The translations under genes were made by a program, and so were the position numbers. 64,000 bases of DNA from an uncultured Pseudomonadales bacterium. Lineage in GTDB: Bacteria; Pseudomonadota; Gammaproteobacteria; Pseudomonadales; Porticoccaceae. The number at the start of each line of letters is the position of its first letter. Positions within the stretch are counted from its first letter, which is position 1. Shown one piece after another: positions 37,552 through 47,340 of the stretch. Below the pieces are notes generated by a model. The model had not been told where the DNA came from and did not search any database. It saw only the letters and a list, made by a program, of their open reading frames with translations. Where the stretch lies: positions 2,139,386 to 2,203,385 of the forward strand of contig OX044363.1 of assembly GCA_943846685.1 (NCBI GenBank), in the 5' to 3' direction.

Positions 37552-39478
37552 TTATTGACAAATTCGGTTCCCATAAGCTTCTCTAATATAAGCAAGCACT
37601 GCCTGAGCGGTGAAATCTGGATTCCAATTATCCTTAGACTGATTCACAGCCTGCTCCATAAAGTCATCAATTGACTGAGCCAATCCGATAGATGATAAAT
37701 AAGTTTCGAATGTTCTCTTAGGTTCAAGAAATGAGTCCTTCCCTATCGTAGAATTTGTGTCACCCGAAACCGGTCGCCATGTATCGATATCGTAACTCAC
37801 TCCACGAGAACGAAACCACTCAGCACTATCGAGATCCGAGAAATATTTATTTTCTTCGAATACAACAGAATCTATCTGATCGGCAATTAAAACACGCATA
37901 TTACTATCCACAAGCTGAATATTATTTCCTGAAATACGAATATTAGTTTTAGTGTCAGAATCAACACTTATGGCACCTACCCTAGAGTTTGGATTTGGGC
38001 TAATCAATCCATGGATAGTATTTTCAGCAATAGTAACGCTCATTACTGTGCCCATCCAGCCTGATACCATAGAGATTGGTTACCATAGAATTATCGTTAT
38101 GCAATATATAATTTCCACAGATTAAGCCGCCATCCCAATCATGTAGCATCAATATTCCACCCCAACGTTCTATTTGTTGGCTGGTCGCGACCGATAGCCA
38201 ACATGACATTGTTAATAATAGTGATGTCCTTCCAGCGTGGCCCAGTATCATAATCTCTATTACCACCTGCACTAATACCAATTTCTCCGCCGACATATAC
38301 ATTATCTTCCATCCATAAGTCATGGGATTTTATTGAGTCAATATTACTATCTGAATCAGAACTAGCAGTCCATTTATTCTGGATACTAGATGAGCGAAGA
38401 AAAATATTTCGAATAAATTTTGAGTTAAAAGATTTGGCAAAATAGGTGTTATGATTGAACATATTCCCCTGCCCTTCATCCTTTTCATTACCTGTACCCA
38501 CTTGCTTGCTTATACCAACCATTGTGATCAAAAATATTTTCCTCTACAGCAGTACGGAAGCATGGATAGCATATATTCCCTGAGAATGATAACTTTCACT
38601 ATATGAATTTCGGATAGTATTTCTTCGAATAACTACATCCAAAACATCACCTCCGCCATTAATACTGACACCCTTACTAAAGAAATTAAAATCATTATTC
38701 TCCAACAATACCGTACCCATAACTGAATTCTTTTGGAGAATAAATTCTAATTGCTGTTGACTCATCTACCTTGGCCCCAACCAGAAAATTCTGAGACAGG
38801 ATCTCGTTTATACGCATAAAATGCTAAACCAGTGATTGCTATATACCTCCTATAAGACCAAATTCTAAAAGTCTCATTAGCATCACTTTTGATCATTGGA
38901 CGCTGCTCACCTGATCCATAAGATGTAATAACAGAGCGCTCTGTTACTGAGCGTCCTGTATTTAACTGGATCTTCTCATGAACCTCCCAAACATCCCCGC
39001 GATGAAGAAGAATCCAATCTGGGTATCCTTCACGAGTATTGGCATATGCTGCCTCAATAGTTTTGAAAGGCTTAATCAAGCCCGGATTTTCAATATCACT
39101 TATATCCCTTGGCGCATAAAACTCAGCAGTTTCATCATCGCCTAACGAAGAACTCACATAAATAAGTCTCGAATCTTCAGAAGGAGTAATAATTGACCAG
39201 CCACTTTCATCCCAGCCATTGACCTCACGAGGATAAAGGTTAAATTCACCGGGCTGGACACTGTATTCATTTTGGTTTGTTTCATATTCAGAGCTAGTGT
39301 CAGCTGTACTAGCCACCGGCGCCTCTGGCTCTGAGGTAGAGTCAGTTATCGTCTGTTCACTAGTGGCAATAGGTGTGATTGCAAGATTTTCTGAGCCGTC
39401 ATCCTCAGTAGGTGTTGATTTACAGGCCGTTAGGCCAATCATTACTAGAAGAAAAACCAAAGATTTATATTTAAACAT
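37552..39478 (-). pseudogene. Right-handed parallel beta-helix lipoprotein, multiply frameshifted
   Basis: The start (ATG 39478, after GGGAG) encodes a lipoprotein signal with lipobox LTAC, then a Ser/Thr/Glu-rich linker and a domain with YVSSSLGDDETAEFYAP. The remainder lies in at least four further frames with beta-helix-like repeats, such as ENNDFNFFSKGVSINGGG, NIFDHNGW, DLWMEDNVYVGGEIGIS and ENTIHGLISPNPNSRVGAIS. At least five indels break about 640 codons. The intact protein would have been a surface or periplasmic polysaccharide-binding or lyase/epimerase-like protein. So many breaks in 1.9 kb suggest decay, although sequencing error contributes elsewhere in the window. Confidence 0.72.
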
Positions 39479-39791
39479 CGCTAACCACTCCCGAATAGAA
39501 ACTCTCTGGATACTAACCACCTTTTACTTAACTGTCGTTGAGTGCACCCAAGATGCGTGACCCAGGTTTGATAGTTCCATTCCAAACTCTGAAATAGCTC
39601 ACATTTGCGCCGAAATCTAACACAGAGAAGATAATAATTAAGGGTTTATGGAAAGCTTGGCGCTTAGCTTTACTTCCCATTTTTAATTGCTACCAATTAG
39701 ATTAGCTCCCTTTGAGTGCAAGAACCTAATTATTCTTGTCACTCGACTCAAATGATCTATTCTTAAAGGAATAGAAATAAGGAAACACCCA

Positions 39792-40004
39792 ATGCCCCGC
39801 TCCCTTCACAGGCGATCATTTATAAATAATATTTTGCTCTTTTCTGTAGCGCCCCTGGCAGCTGCAAAGAAACGACCGTTGACTAAAAAACCAGCAAATG
39901 ACAATCAACAGACACTTAGAAATATCAAACCCCTTGACCAGGATTTTGTCTCTGTCAATGGATGGGTTTTACCAAAAGAAACTCTAATTAAGGGTACCAG
40001 CTAG
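39792..40004 (+). CDS. Small Tat-signal-like protein preceding the GMC oxidoreductase
   Basis: The 70-residue frame starts after AAGGAA. Its N-terminus is HRRSFINNILLFSVAPLAAA, a twin-arginine-like signal, followed by a polar segment and DQDFVSVNGWVLPKETL. The ATG of the GMC gene follows 1 bp after its stop, so they are co-translated. It may be a small export or assembly partner of the oxidoreductase, which itself has no signal peptide. I recognise no named family with certainty. Confidence 0.6.
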   Translation: MPRSLHRRSFINNILLFSVAPLAAAKKRPLTKKPANDNQQTLRNIKPLDQDFVSVNGWVLPKETLIKGTS

Positions 40005-40005
40005 C

Positions 40006-41445
40006 ATGCTCTTTGATTTCAATTTACAAACTGACATAGACAAAAACTATGACTTCTGTGTAGTGGGTACAGGCCCAGCAGGCATCACATTAGCAAGAAA
40101 ACTCTCAGAGGATGGTCAAACGGTACTTCTGCTTGAAGCAGGAGGACTTGATTACTCCGAACAATCACAGGACGTCTATGAGTGTGAGACGGTTGGCCAT
40201 AATGCTTGGCCAAAGTTTTCCCGATTGAGATACTTTGGCGGCACCTCCAACCACTGGTCGGGGCGCTGCAGACCCTTTGATAGTTCTGACTTTAACCCTC
40301 GAGAGATAAATGGTCTTCCAGGCTGGCCCATCAGGTACAGTGAGATTGAGCCCTATCTTGACGAGGCAATGGAAATTCTTGATTTGGACAAAGAAATGGG
40401 ATTTCAACCGGCCAATGACGATCTGCTCAAAAAGCATTTTTCGCCGGATGCCTATACAAAAAGCCCCCCTACTCGCTTTAAAGGTAAATACCTATCTGAA
40501 ATTGAAAACTCAAAGAATATCGACTGTTATTACAATGCTACCGCTATTGATATGAGACTAGATAAATTGCATCAATCCATCACGCATATCAAGATCAGTA
40601 ATTACAATGATTTTACAACCACAATTTCTGCCCAGAAATTTATTCTTTGCCTTGGAGGCATTGAAACACCCCGATTTATGCTTAACTGCAACAATCAGAT
40701 TTCAACGGGAATTGGTAATTCCAGCGATATGGTTGGCCGCTGTTTTATGGAACATTTAAACGTGCGGATGGGTTCCTTTCTTTATCGTGATTTAGATAAT
40801 ACAGCAGGCATGCAATTTTATTCGGATGATTTTTTTGTCAACAAGAATACTATCGGAAAATCTAATATCACTTTTGGCATTGTCAGACAAATAAAGTCCT
40901 ACGGACGAACAAAAGAGATAAAGAATTTCTTTAAAAACCTTGCCTGTCAGATGAAGGTTGAGGACAAGGTTCAGTTTATCAGTGAATTTAAATGCCCCGG
41001 CATGGGAAATATTGGTACCTTGATAGAACAATCGCCAAATTTAGACAGCAGAGTGTCACTAAGCAAGGAAACCGATAGCTTTGGGCTAAACAGAACTAAA
41101 TATGACTGGCAAATAAATGATTTTGACAAAAAGACCATCAGGGAAACAGGGCAAGCTGTAGCAATAGAGTTTGCCAAGGCAAATCTCGGATCAGTTCGTC
41201 TGGCTGACTTTATTTTGGATGATACAAAAGAAATTGAATTTGGCCGTCATGCTCATCATATGGGCACAACAAGAATGTCCAAAGACCCAAAAAATGGTGT
41301 GGTCGATACAAACTCAAAAGTACATGATCTCGACAACCTGTATATCGCTGGCAGCAGTGTTTTTTCAACAGGGGGAGCCTGTAATCCAACCATGCCAATT
41401 CTGCAGCTAGGTCTGCGGCTTGTAGATCACCTTACAGCCACATAA
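40006..41445 (+). CDS. GMC-family FAD-dependent oxidoreductase
   Basis: The 479-residue flavoenzyme has the ADP-binding motif DFCVVGTGPAGITLARKL close to the N-terminus, with LLLEAGG. It has FGGTSNHWSGRCRPF, the FAD-covering segment, and the C-terminal GMC domain HHMGTTRMSKD and VFSTGGACNPTMPILQLG, with the conserved His and Asn. It oxidises an alcohol, possibly a sugar hydroxyl. It is the only long plus-strand gene in the EPS cluster and forms a two-gene unit with the Tat-like protein. It converges on the GT4 gene at 41459. Confidence 0.88.
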   Translation: MLFDFNLQTDIDKNYDFCVVGTGPAGITLARKLSEDGQTVLLLEAGGLDYSEQSQDVYECETVGHNAWPKFSRLRYFGGTSNHWSGRCRPFDSSDFNPREINGLPGWPIRYSEIEPYLDEAMEILDLDKEMGFQPANDDLLKKHFSPDAYTKSPPTRFKGKYLSEIENSKNIDCYYNATAIDMRLDKLHQSITHIKISNYNDFTTTISAQKFILCLGGIETPRFMLNCNNQISTGIGNSSDMVGRCFMEHLNVRMGSFLYRDLDNTAGMQFYSDDFFVNKNTIGKSNITFGIVRQIKSYGRTKEIKNFFKNLACQMKVEDKVQFISEFKCPGMGNIGTLIEQSPNLDSRVSLSKETDSFGLNRTKYDWQINDFDKKTIRETGQAVAIEFAKANLGSVRLADFILDDTKEIEFGRHAHHMGTTRMSKDPKNGVVDTNSKVHDLDNLYIAGSSVFSTGGACNPTMPILQLGLRLVDHLTAT

Positions 41446-41458
41446 GACATTATTAATC

Positions 41459-42556
41459 TTATCTATGGTCGGTAATTTCATTTAGCAGGGCGGATTCTAA
41501 AATTTCCGCCGACTTATCCCAGTCGAAAGACTTTACATAGGATGAGCTATTACCGCTCATCTCACGCCATGATGGCTCATCCATAGAGAGCACCCAGATT
41601 ATTTTTTTAGCCATATCTTGAGCATCACCCACATTAACCAGAAAACCGTTGTGACTATCCTTTATATAATCTTCTGGCCCACCACAGCGAGTGGTCACCA
41701 CTGGGCAGCCACAGGCTGCAGCTTCAATGCCTGGCATACCAAACCCCTCAAGTGTCGAGGGCAGTAACCAACAATCAGTCCTTTTATACAACTCTGGGAT
41801 CAAATCCTGGGCTGGACGAAAGAAATACTCAAAGTTTTCTGGCGGCTTGTGCTCGGGTTTTAGTTGGTGGGAACCAAAACATATAACCTTTAACTCAGGG
41901 ATAGTTCTCTGGACAAGTCGGATAGCCTCAAAGGCAGTTGACGCGCCCTTCCACTCGACTATGCCATATAGCATGCCAATTGTCGGAACCGGCTGCTTTA
42001 ATCGCGGCTGAAAATTAAATTGATTCCAATCCACACCGTTTGGAATTAACACTGAGCTTTCGTCACCATAGTCTTCCGCCATCACCCTCTTTAACCACTT
42101 GGCAATAACAAGTTTTTTATAAGGTAGGCGATAAGTCTCCTTAACAGACTCAATATCACCGCCATGTAGTTCATGATGCCTGATAAAGTAAGCTTTTTTG
42201 CCCTTTCCTTCAGACCAGTCTTTTATCCAATGTGCTGTTTCCCACCAGGTCGCTATTGTGAAATCTGCATCGGGAACATCAGTCTCAATAATCCAACGGC
42301 GTCGAACTGGAATCAAATTGGCCGTACTTTTTTCAAAATGATGAACCTGCTTTCGATTCCTGTATCGTTTGATCCAGTAGCGAATGAATGATCTGATGCG
42401 CCAAACCGGTGGTTTGCGAGGAGGCATATCAACATAGGCCATATTAACCATGTGCCCCCGACGAATCATAGCTTCAGCGATTAAACGATTAGATTTAATA
42501 CCACCAGCCAAACTTGGGCTTGGTAGTATCCAGTTTATGGTCAACGCCCTCATCAA
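41459..42556 (-). CDS. GT4-family glycosyltransferase
   Basis: A 365-residue GT-B enzyme with an N-terminal Rossmann lobe (ALTINWILPSPSLAGGIKSN) and the donor-site motif LLPSTLEGFGMPGIEAAACG, followed by CPVVTTRCGGPEDYI. It is intact. It follows the flippase gene by about 13 bp in the same transcript and converges with the GMC gene. Confidence 0.87.
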   Translation of the reverse strand: MMRALTINWILPSPSLAGGIKSNRLIAEAMIRRGHMVNMAYVDMPPRKPPVWRIRSFIRYWIKRYRNRKQVHHFEKSTANLIPVRRRWIIETDVPDADFTIATWWETAHWIKDWSEGKGKKAYFIRHHELHGGDIESVKETYRLPYKKLVIAKWLKRVMAEDYGDESSVLIPNGVDWNQFNFQPRLKQPVPTIGMLYGIVEWKGASTAFEAIRLVQRTIPELKVICFGSHQLKPEHKPPENFEYFFRPAQDLIPELYKRTDCWLLPSTLEGFGMPGIEAAACGCPVVTTRCGGPEDYIKDSHNGFLVNVGDAQDMAKKIIWVLSMDEPSWREMSGNSSSYVKSFDWDKSAEILESALLNEITDHR

Positions 42557-42569
42557 AATAAAAACCGCC

Positions 42570-43922
42570 CTAAATATTTAACATCCAGACACCAAACCCA
42601 ATTGCAAGAACAGAAGAAATAACTGCAAATATATCAAGACCAAGCCACCAAACCCTGTGTTTTTTTACTATTACTGCCAATATCGGATAACACAAGAATT
42701 TAGATGCAGATATTCCAGCTATTAGCCCTACAACCCCAAAATAATGCGATCCGATAATCATACAAACCAAAAGAAGCACGCCTCTAGCTGCCTGGAACAA
42801 CATAAATCCAAATGAGTCTCCAAACGCTAAGAGAGCATTTGCTGTTGTGACTGTTATAACACTGCCGATAGTACCGACTGCCAATACTTGCAACATCCAT
42901 CCTGCAGAGCTGTATCTTGAGTCATACAGAATATCTATAAAAAATTGTCCACCAATTACTAGAGCCCAAACCATAGGAAGTGTTACTAATAATAAATACA
43001 TACGTATATTGCGAACGGCCAATAAATTCCGTTTTTTATTATCTCTTCCAATATCTGAGTAAATAGGCAATAAAACCAACTGATTAACCTTTAACAATAA
43101 TTCTAAAATCACTCTCGACCATATTGCTGCAATTGCAAAAACACCCAAATCTTGTTTTGTGAGAAATGCTCCCAAAACCAGAACATCCCCTTTATTTATA
43201 AAAAAAGTGATAAATGAGCTTACAAAAATCCATTTACCAAAATTGTATATATTTGCCATGGCATCAGCATCTAAACTAAATTTTGGTTTAGAGGGAGTAA
43301 GCATCAGGTAAGAGAGAGCCAGCGTTGCAAGCGACCCTAAAAGCCCTCCGAATACTATCGCCCAAATCGAACGAAAATACCAAGCAAGTATTAATGTAGT
43401 AACCACCGATATGAACTGACCAGTCAACTCCCAGCCAATAAGCCACCTGAGCTTAATGTGGCGCTTCAAAGTCATAATACTGGGGCTATAAAACCCATTA
43501 ATCAAAGCTGATATGCCAACCACCGGTATAAGAAGAGATAATTCAGGTGCCTCATAGAATGAAGCCAGAGGGTAAGCAACTATCCAACATAGCATCCAAA
43601 TTATGGCTCCTCGAATAATTTGTAATGTCCATGCTGTATTAAGGTATTCTAGGTCGTCACCGCGCTTATCTCTTACTACAGATGTTGAGATACCAACATC
43701 TGAAAGCATTTGTATCCCGCTTATAACAACCTGCACCAATGCCATCAGGCCAAATACTTCAGGGAAAAGGAGTCTTGTGAGAATTAGGTTGCTACATAAG
43801 CGAACAACCTGGCCGCCACCAAAACCAACTAGCGCCCAAAAGGAACCAGATATAGCTTTATTCTTAAGAGGTAAGAATATTTTTTTGGAGTCCAACAAAG
43901 CAACATCCTTTACAGGTGACAA
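42570..43922 (-). CDS. Wzx-type polysaccharide flippase (MOP superfamily)
   Basis: A 450-residue membrane protein with about 12-14 hydrophobic segments. It starts KAISGSFWALVGFGGGQVVR, with SNLILTRLLFPEVFGLMALVQ, typical of the WzxC/RfbX group that flips undecaprenyl-linked repeat units to the periplasm. The start codon is probably the TTG immediately after the Wzy stop (TAA-TTG), as no earlier ATG is in frame. Its place beside Wzy supports Wzx/Wzy-dependent assembly. Confidence 0.87.
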   Translation of the reverse strand: MSPVKDVALLDSKKIFLPLKNKAISGSFWALVGFGGGQVVRLCSNLILTRLLFPEVFGLMALVQVVISGIQMLSDVGISTSVVRDKRGDDLEYLNTAWTLQIIRGAIIWMLCWIVAYPLASFYEAPELSLLIPVVGISALINGFYSPSIMTLKRHIKLRWLIGWELTGQFISVVTTLILAWYFRSIWAIVFGGLLGSLATLALSYLMLTPSKPKFSLDADAMANIYNFGKWIFVSSFITFFINKGDVLVLGAFLTKQDLGVFAIAAIWSRVILELLLKVNQLVLLPIYSDIGRDNKKRNLLAVRNIRMYLLLVTLPMVWALVIGGQFFIDILYDSRYSSAGWMLQVLAVGTIGSVITVTTANALLAFGDSFGFMLFQAARGVLLLVCMIIGSHYFGVVGLIAGISASKFLCYPILAVIVKKHRVWWLGLDIFAVISSVLAIGFGVWMLNI

Positions 43923-45305
43923 TTAAGTACTACCCAAACCCGCATTAATGGAGTCAATTGAATTCTCATTTTTTTTACTTAACCGACTCTTTGATATAAA
44001 GAGATTCCTACCAGCAAGAGAACCAGTTAAAAACCAAAAAAATGGGTTTTCAGAATGATTTGGCACCTGATCTACCATAATTAGCGATACCATAAGGGAT
44101 AGAGATGCCAATAGAAATTTATCTCTCTTTGTAGGCAACCACTTAAAAACATATCTAACTTTCCAAATCGCTATAAACATAAGACCAAAAATGGACATAA
44201 AACCAATAAACCCATAGGAACCAACTAAACCAATCCAATAACCATCAACTACAGAATCCTCAAGTCTATTTCTTGCCCATGCTCCCCATCCAAATAAAAA
44301 TCTATCCGCGGCTTTTTCCAGCAGGGCAATCTCATGACTAAATCTAAATTCAAGCGATCCAGCTTGTGCCGGGTTTATCTTTTCAATATTTTCGATTACT
44401 TGCTCATGGGGGAAAACATCGATTAAACAAAGAAATGGATATGTTATCGATAGTATTGCTATTGCAACCGATAATAGATAAATAAGTCGCGGAGTAAGTA
44501 ACCAAACAGATAAAAACATAATGGTTCCCAGAATTAACGAACCAAAACCTTTAGCAAAAATTAGGAGCAATACCAAGTAAATTAAGACGACCATATTTGG
44601 TGGTTTACTGAGCTTCATTTTTAATTTAGATAATGTTGCTGCTACACCAACAACAATAACAATAAACATCGACACCCATAAACCATGACCAAGAAATACT
44701 ACAGGCCTGAACCCACCATACCTTACATGCTGCCCCCATGTATGAGGAAAGAATCCGTATGTCAGCTTATGAAGCTGGGGGCTCATACGTATTTCAAACA
44801 GAATAAGTACAGAATAAAGAAGCCCAGCGACAACTATTAATTTGAACAACTGAACTTGATCATCTGTCGTTTTTATCAACTGTATGCCCAATATAAAGGG
44901 CAATAACAATAGATATTTACCCATTATCACTGAGAATAAATCTCTAAAGCTTAACCCTGGCAAATAATTATTTCCCACAACTATTGGGTCACCATTAGTG
45001 AGTACCGTTCCAATGGCACCTAAAAAAAACAATAATATTAGGTTGCGCTCAATACCTTTTGGAGGCAGTATTTTTACATCTTCTTTAGCAATATATCTAC
45101 AGCCTAAAAAGGCCATAATCACAGGTATCGTTTCCTTATTCATAGAAGGTATTAATGGAAAATCGATTTCGACCCCAACCGGAAGTAATAAATAACCACC
45201 AACTATCGTCCAAAATGTCGCGGGAATTACTTCTTTTTTTCGATAGAGTTTTATCGCGATAAGCGGCCATAAAATAAGGGCTAGATAGGCAAAGTTATTT
45301 GGCAT
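43923..45305 (-). CDS. Wzy-type polysaccharide polymerase / O-antigen ligase family protein
   Basis: A 460-residue membrane protein with about ten hydrophobic segments and a large periplasmic loop around FPHTWGQHVRYGGFRPVVFLGHG. A second conserved stretch is FRFSHEIALLEKAADRFLFGWG. This is the pattern of O-antigen ligase/polymerase proteins. It is followed directly by the Wzx gene and preceded by a GT2 gene; it should polymerise repeat units on the periplasmic side. Confidence 0.85.
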   Translation of the reverse strand: MPNNFAYLALILWPLIAIKLYRKKEVIPATFWTIVGGYLLLPVGVEIDFPLIPSMNKETIPVIMAFLGCRYIAKEDVKILPPKGIERNLILLFFLGAIGTVLTNGDPIVVGNNYLPGLSFRDLFSVIMGKYLLLLPFILGIQLIKTTDDQVQLFKLIVVAGLLYSVLILFEIRMSPQLHKLTYGFFPHTWGQHVRYGGFRPVVFLGHGLWVSMFIVIVVGVAATLSKLKMKLSKPPNMVVLIYLVLLLIFAKGFGSLILGTIMFLSVWLLTPRLIYLLSVAIAILSITYPFLCLIDVFPHEQVIENIEKINPAQAGSLEFRFSHEIALLEKAADRFLFGWGAWARNRLEDSVVDGYWIGLVGSYGFIGFMSIFGLMFIAIWKVRYVFKWLPTKRDKFLLASLSLMVSLIMVDQVPNHSENPFFWFLTGSLAGRNLFISKSRLSKKNENSIDSINAGLGST

Positions 45306-45332
45306 TTTTTTGCTCCCTATCCATCAGAAGAA

Positions 45333-46376
45333 CTACCAAACCCCAAGACCAGACTCATAAATTAATCGTCGCTCTACCTTCTTGAGCAGAAAATATTTAA
45401 TCACTGATGCAACAGAGATTATGGGAAATGAAATTATCTTTTTAGTTAGGCTCAGTGTCTTCCAACGCTTCCAATATTTATGATAGAAGTGCCTAGGAAT
45501 GATAGGGTTATGTGACTCACGGTATGTATTAATTAAACTCTCTACCCAATCAGGATTCTCCTGGTTATTTTTGGCTACTAAAGAGCCCGCATCAATACCA
45601 GTAGACGCTACTTCTTCCCATAGATACCCATATATAACTGAGTTGATAAAGGTTCCTATCAAAAGGCGCTCTTCATGCCTAAAAAGGGATTTTATTGAAG
45701 GGTCTGGAGTAAAGTAGTGAAAAACATCATCAACCACTAATATTCGCTGATTATTATCTTTTTGCGTAAATAGCTCAGTAACCAGCATTGCTCGCAAAAA
45801 TCCATCTTCTACAGGCAACCCTTCAGGCATAGTTATTTTTCGCAAACTTTCGCCACACGCACAATATAAGGATCCTGCCACAGCGGTACTACCCTGCTTC
45901 ATCAAGCCTGAAAAAAATAACGACATATGCTCAACAAATGACTTCCGGCCCTTCAGCACTGTGTCTTTCTGAGCAATATCTATTGATAGGTTTGCTTCTT
46001 CTGAGTTGGCTAAAGCCTCTAGCAATGATGAAATAACGTCATAACTACCAAAGGTAATATCCGAATCCATACAGACAAAGTAATCTACATGCTGTGAGTC
46101 AGCTGAATGGATAAATTCATTCCAGGCATTACTTTTTCCAGGCTTATCAATTTCTTTAACCTTTCCAACGAAGGAAGAAGTTTTTTCTAGGTATTTCGCT
46201 GAAATTTCTACTGTCTTATCAGTACACCCGTTTGCTATAACTGAAACTTGAACATTAAAAGGCGTTGTATCATTGAATATATCCTGCCCCGCCAGACTGT
46301 CTAATGTTTGAATAATATTTTCCGCCTCGTTATGAGCGAATATACCGATCGAAACTGTCTTTGTATTGTCATCCAT
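45333..46376 (-). CDS. GT2-family glycosyltransferase
   Basis: The GT-A domain shows VSIGIFAHNEAENIIQTLD, VSVIANGCTDKTVEI and the metal site YFVCMDSDITF. The C-terminal part has a hydrophobic segment (IISFPIISVASVIKYFLL). I place the start at ATG 46376, four bases after the ATPase stop, instead of an upstream in-frame codon at 46397 that would overlap the ATPase. About 347 residues. Specificity unknown. Confidence 0.85.
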   Translation of the reverse strand: MDDNTKTVSIGIFAHNEAENIIQTLDSLAGQDIFNDTTPFNVQVSVIANGCTDKTVEISAKYLEKTSSFVGKVKEIDKPGKSNAWNEFIHSADSQHVDYFVCMDSDITFGSYDVISSLLEALANSEEANLSIDIAQKDTVLKGRKSFVEHMSLFFSGLMKQGSTAVAGSLYCACGESLRKITMPEGLPVEDGFLRAMLVTELFTQKDNNQRILVVDDVFHYFTPDPSIKSLFRHEERLLIGTFINSVIYGYLWEEVASTGIDAGSLVAKNNQENPDWVESLINTYRESHNPIIPRHFYHKYWKRWKTLSLTKKIISFPIISVASVIKYFLLKKVERRLIYESGLGVW

Positions 46377-46380
46377 AGAG

Positions 46381-47304
46381 CTAAGCCTCAACCACATCCA
46401 ACTCAGGCAGCATCTCTTTAATCTTCACCCCCTTAGCCTCCTCCAGCCAATGAGCAACCTCCTCCACCTCTTTGGTCTGGGTCTTTGTCGGGCGTATAAC
46501 CGCCGATAGGTTGCGATCCTTAATCACCTGCATAATCAAACCGGCATTGATACTCTTGCGCTCGTCGGCAAAGGCGTAGACCAGCGCCATATCACAGAGA
46601 GTGTTAATACGCCTTGGAACACCCTCAGAGAAACAGAAGATGGCTGCAATGGCATCTGTGGTAAATATGGATTTGGGGCTTCCCGCTACTTTTAGGCGGT
46701 GGAGGATATATTTACCCGTATCCACGTAATCCATGGGCCGCAGATTAAAATCCACGCCTATTCGCTGGGCAAATTGGGTGAGCCTTGGGTTATTGAGTTT
46801 TTCAATCAATTCCGGCTGACCAATGAGTATTAGCTGCAGAAATACATCAGTGGAAATATTGATATTGGAGATAAGTCGCAACTCTTCCAAGGTATCTTCG
46901 GAGAGGTTTTGCGCCTCGTCGATCACCAGCAGTACTCGTTTACCATCGGAATACTGATCCATGACAAATTCAGTGAATTTGCGCAGCTTTTTGGCATTTT
47001 CAGGGTTGGGTTCTTCGAGATCAAAGGCATCCAAAACCCAGGTCATCAGGTTACCAAACGAGGCGTGGGTATTATTAATCATTCCAATCACTACCTCTTC
47101 CCCTTCCTGGGCGAGCAGGTAGTTGACCAGAGTTGTCTTGCCTGCGCCTATATCACCGGTGATTACCGTAAAGCCCGCCTGACTGTGAAAACCGTATTCG
47201 AGCATGGTTTGGGCGCGAATATGATTTTTACTGAGGTAAAGAAATTCCGGATCCGGGTTTAGGCTAAATGGCTTTTCTTTTAAGTGAAAAAACTCTTTGT
47301 ACAT
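46381..47304 (-). CDS. ExeA-like AAA ATPase of exosortase/EPS systems
   Basis: The 307-residue ATPase has the Walker A GDIGAGKTT (50-58) and Walker B VLLVIDEAQNLSEDTL (about 124-139), followed by a sensor segment (LQLILIGQPELIEKL) and FSEGVPRRINTLCDMAL. It starts MYKEFFHLKEKPFSLNPDPE, the conserved N-terminus of the PEP-CTERM/XrtA-associated ATPase family related to ExeA. It lies after the tyrosine-kinase-like gene, the usual order in EPS/exosortase loci. Confidence 0.88.
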   Translation of the reverse strand: MYKEFFHLKEKPFSLNPDPEFLYLSKNHIRAQTMLEYGFHSQAGFTVITGDIGAGKTTLVNYLLAQEGEEVVIGMINNTHASFGNLMTWVLDAFDLEEPNPENAKKLRKFTEFVMDQYSDGKRVLLVIDEAQNLSEDTLEELRLISNINISTDVFLQLILIGQPELIEKLNNPRLTQFAQRIGVDFNLRPMDYVDTGKYILHRLKVAGSPKSIFTTDAIAAIFCFSEGVPRRINTLCDMALVYAFADERKSINAGLIMQVIKDRNLSAVIRPTKTQTKEVEEVAHWLEEAKGVKIKEMLPELDVVEA

Positions 47305-47340
47305 ATTTATTCAATCCCTGAATGTATTTTCGGCGCGGTC

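Noticed and set aside
37467..37586. 39-codon plus-strand frame at the end of the beta-helix remnant
   Set aside because: No ribosome-binding site, no recognisable family, and it overlaps the opposite-strand remnant.
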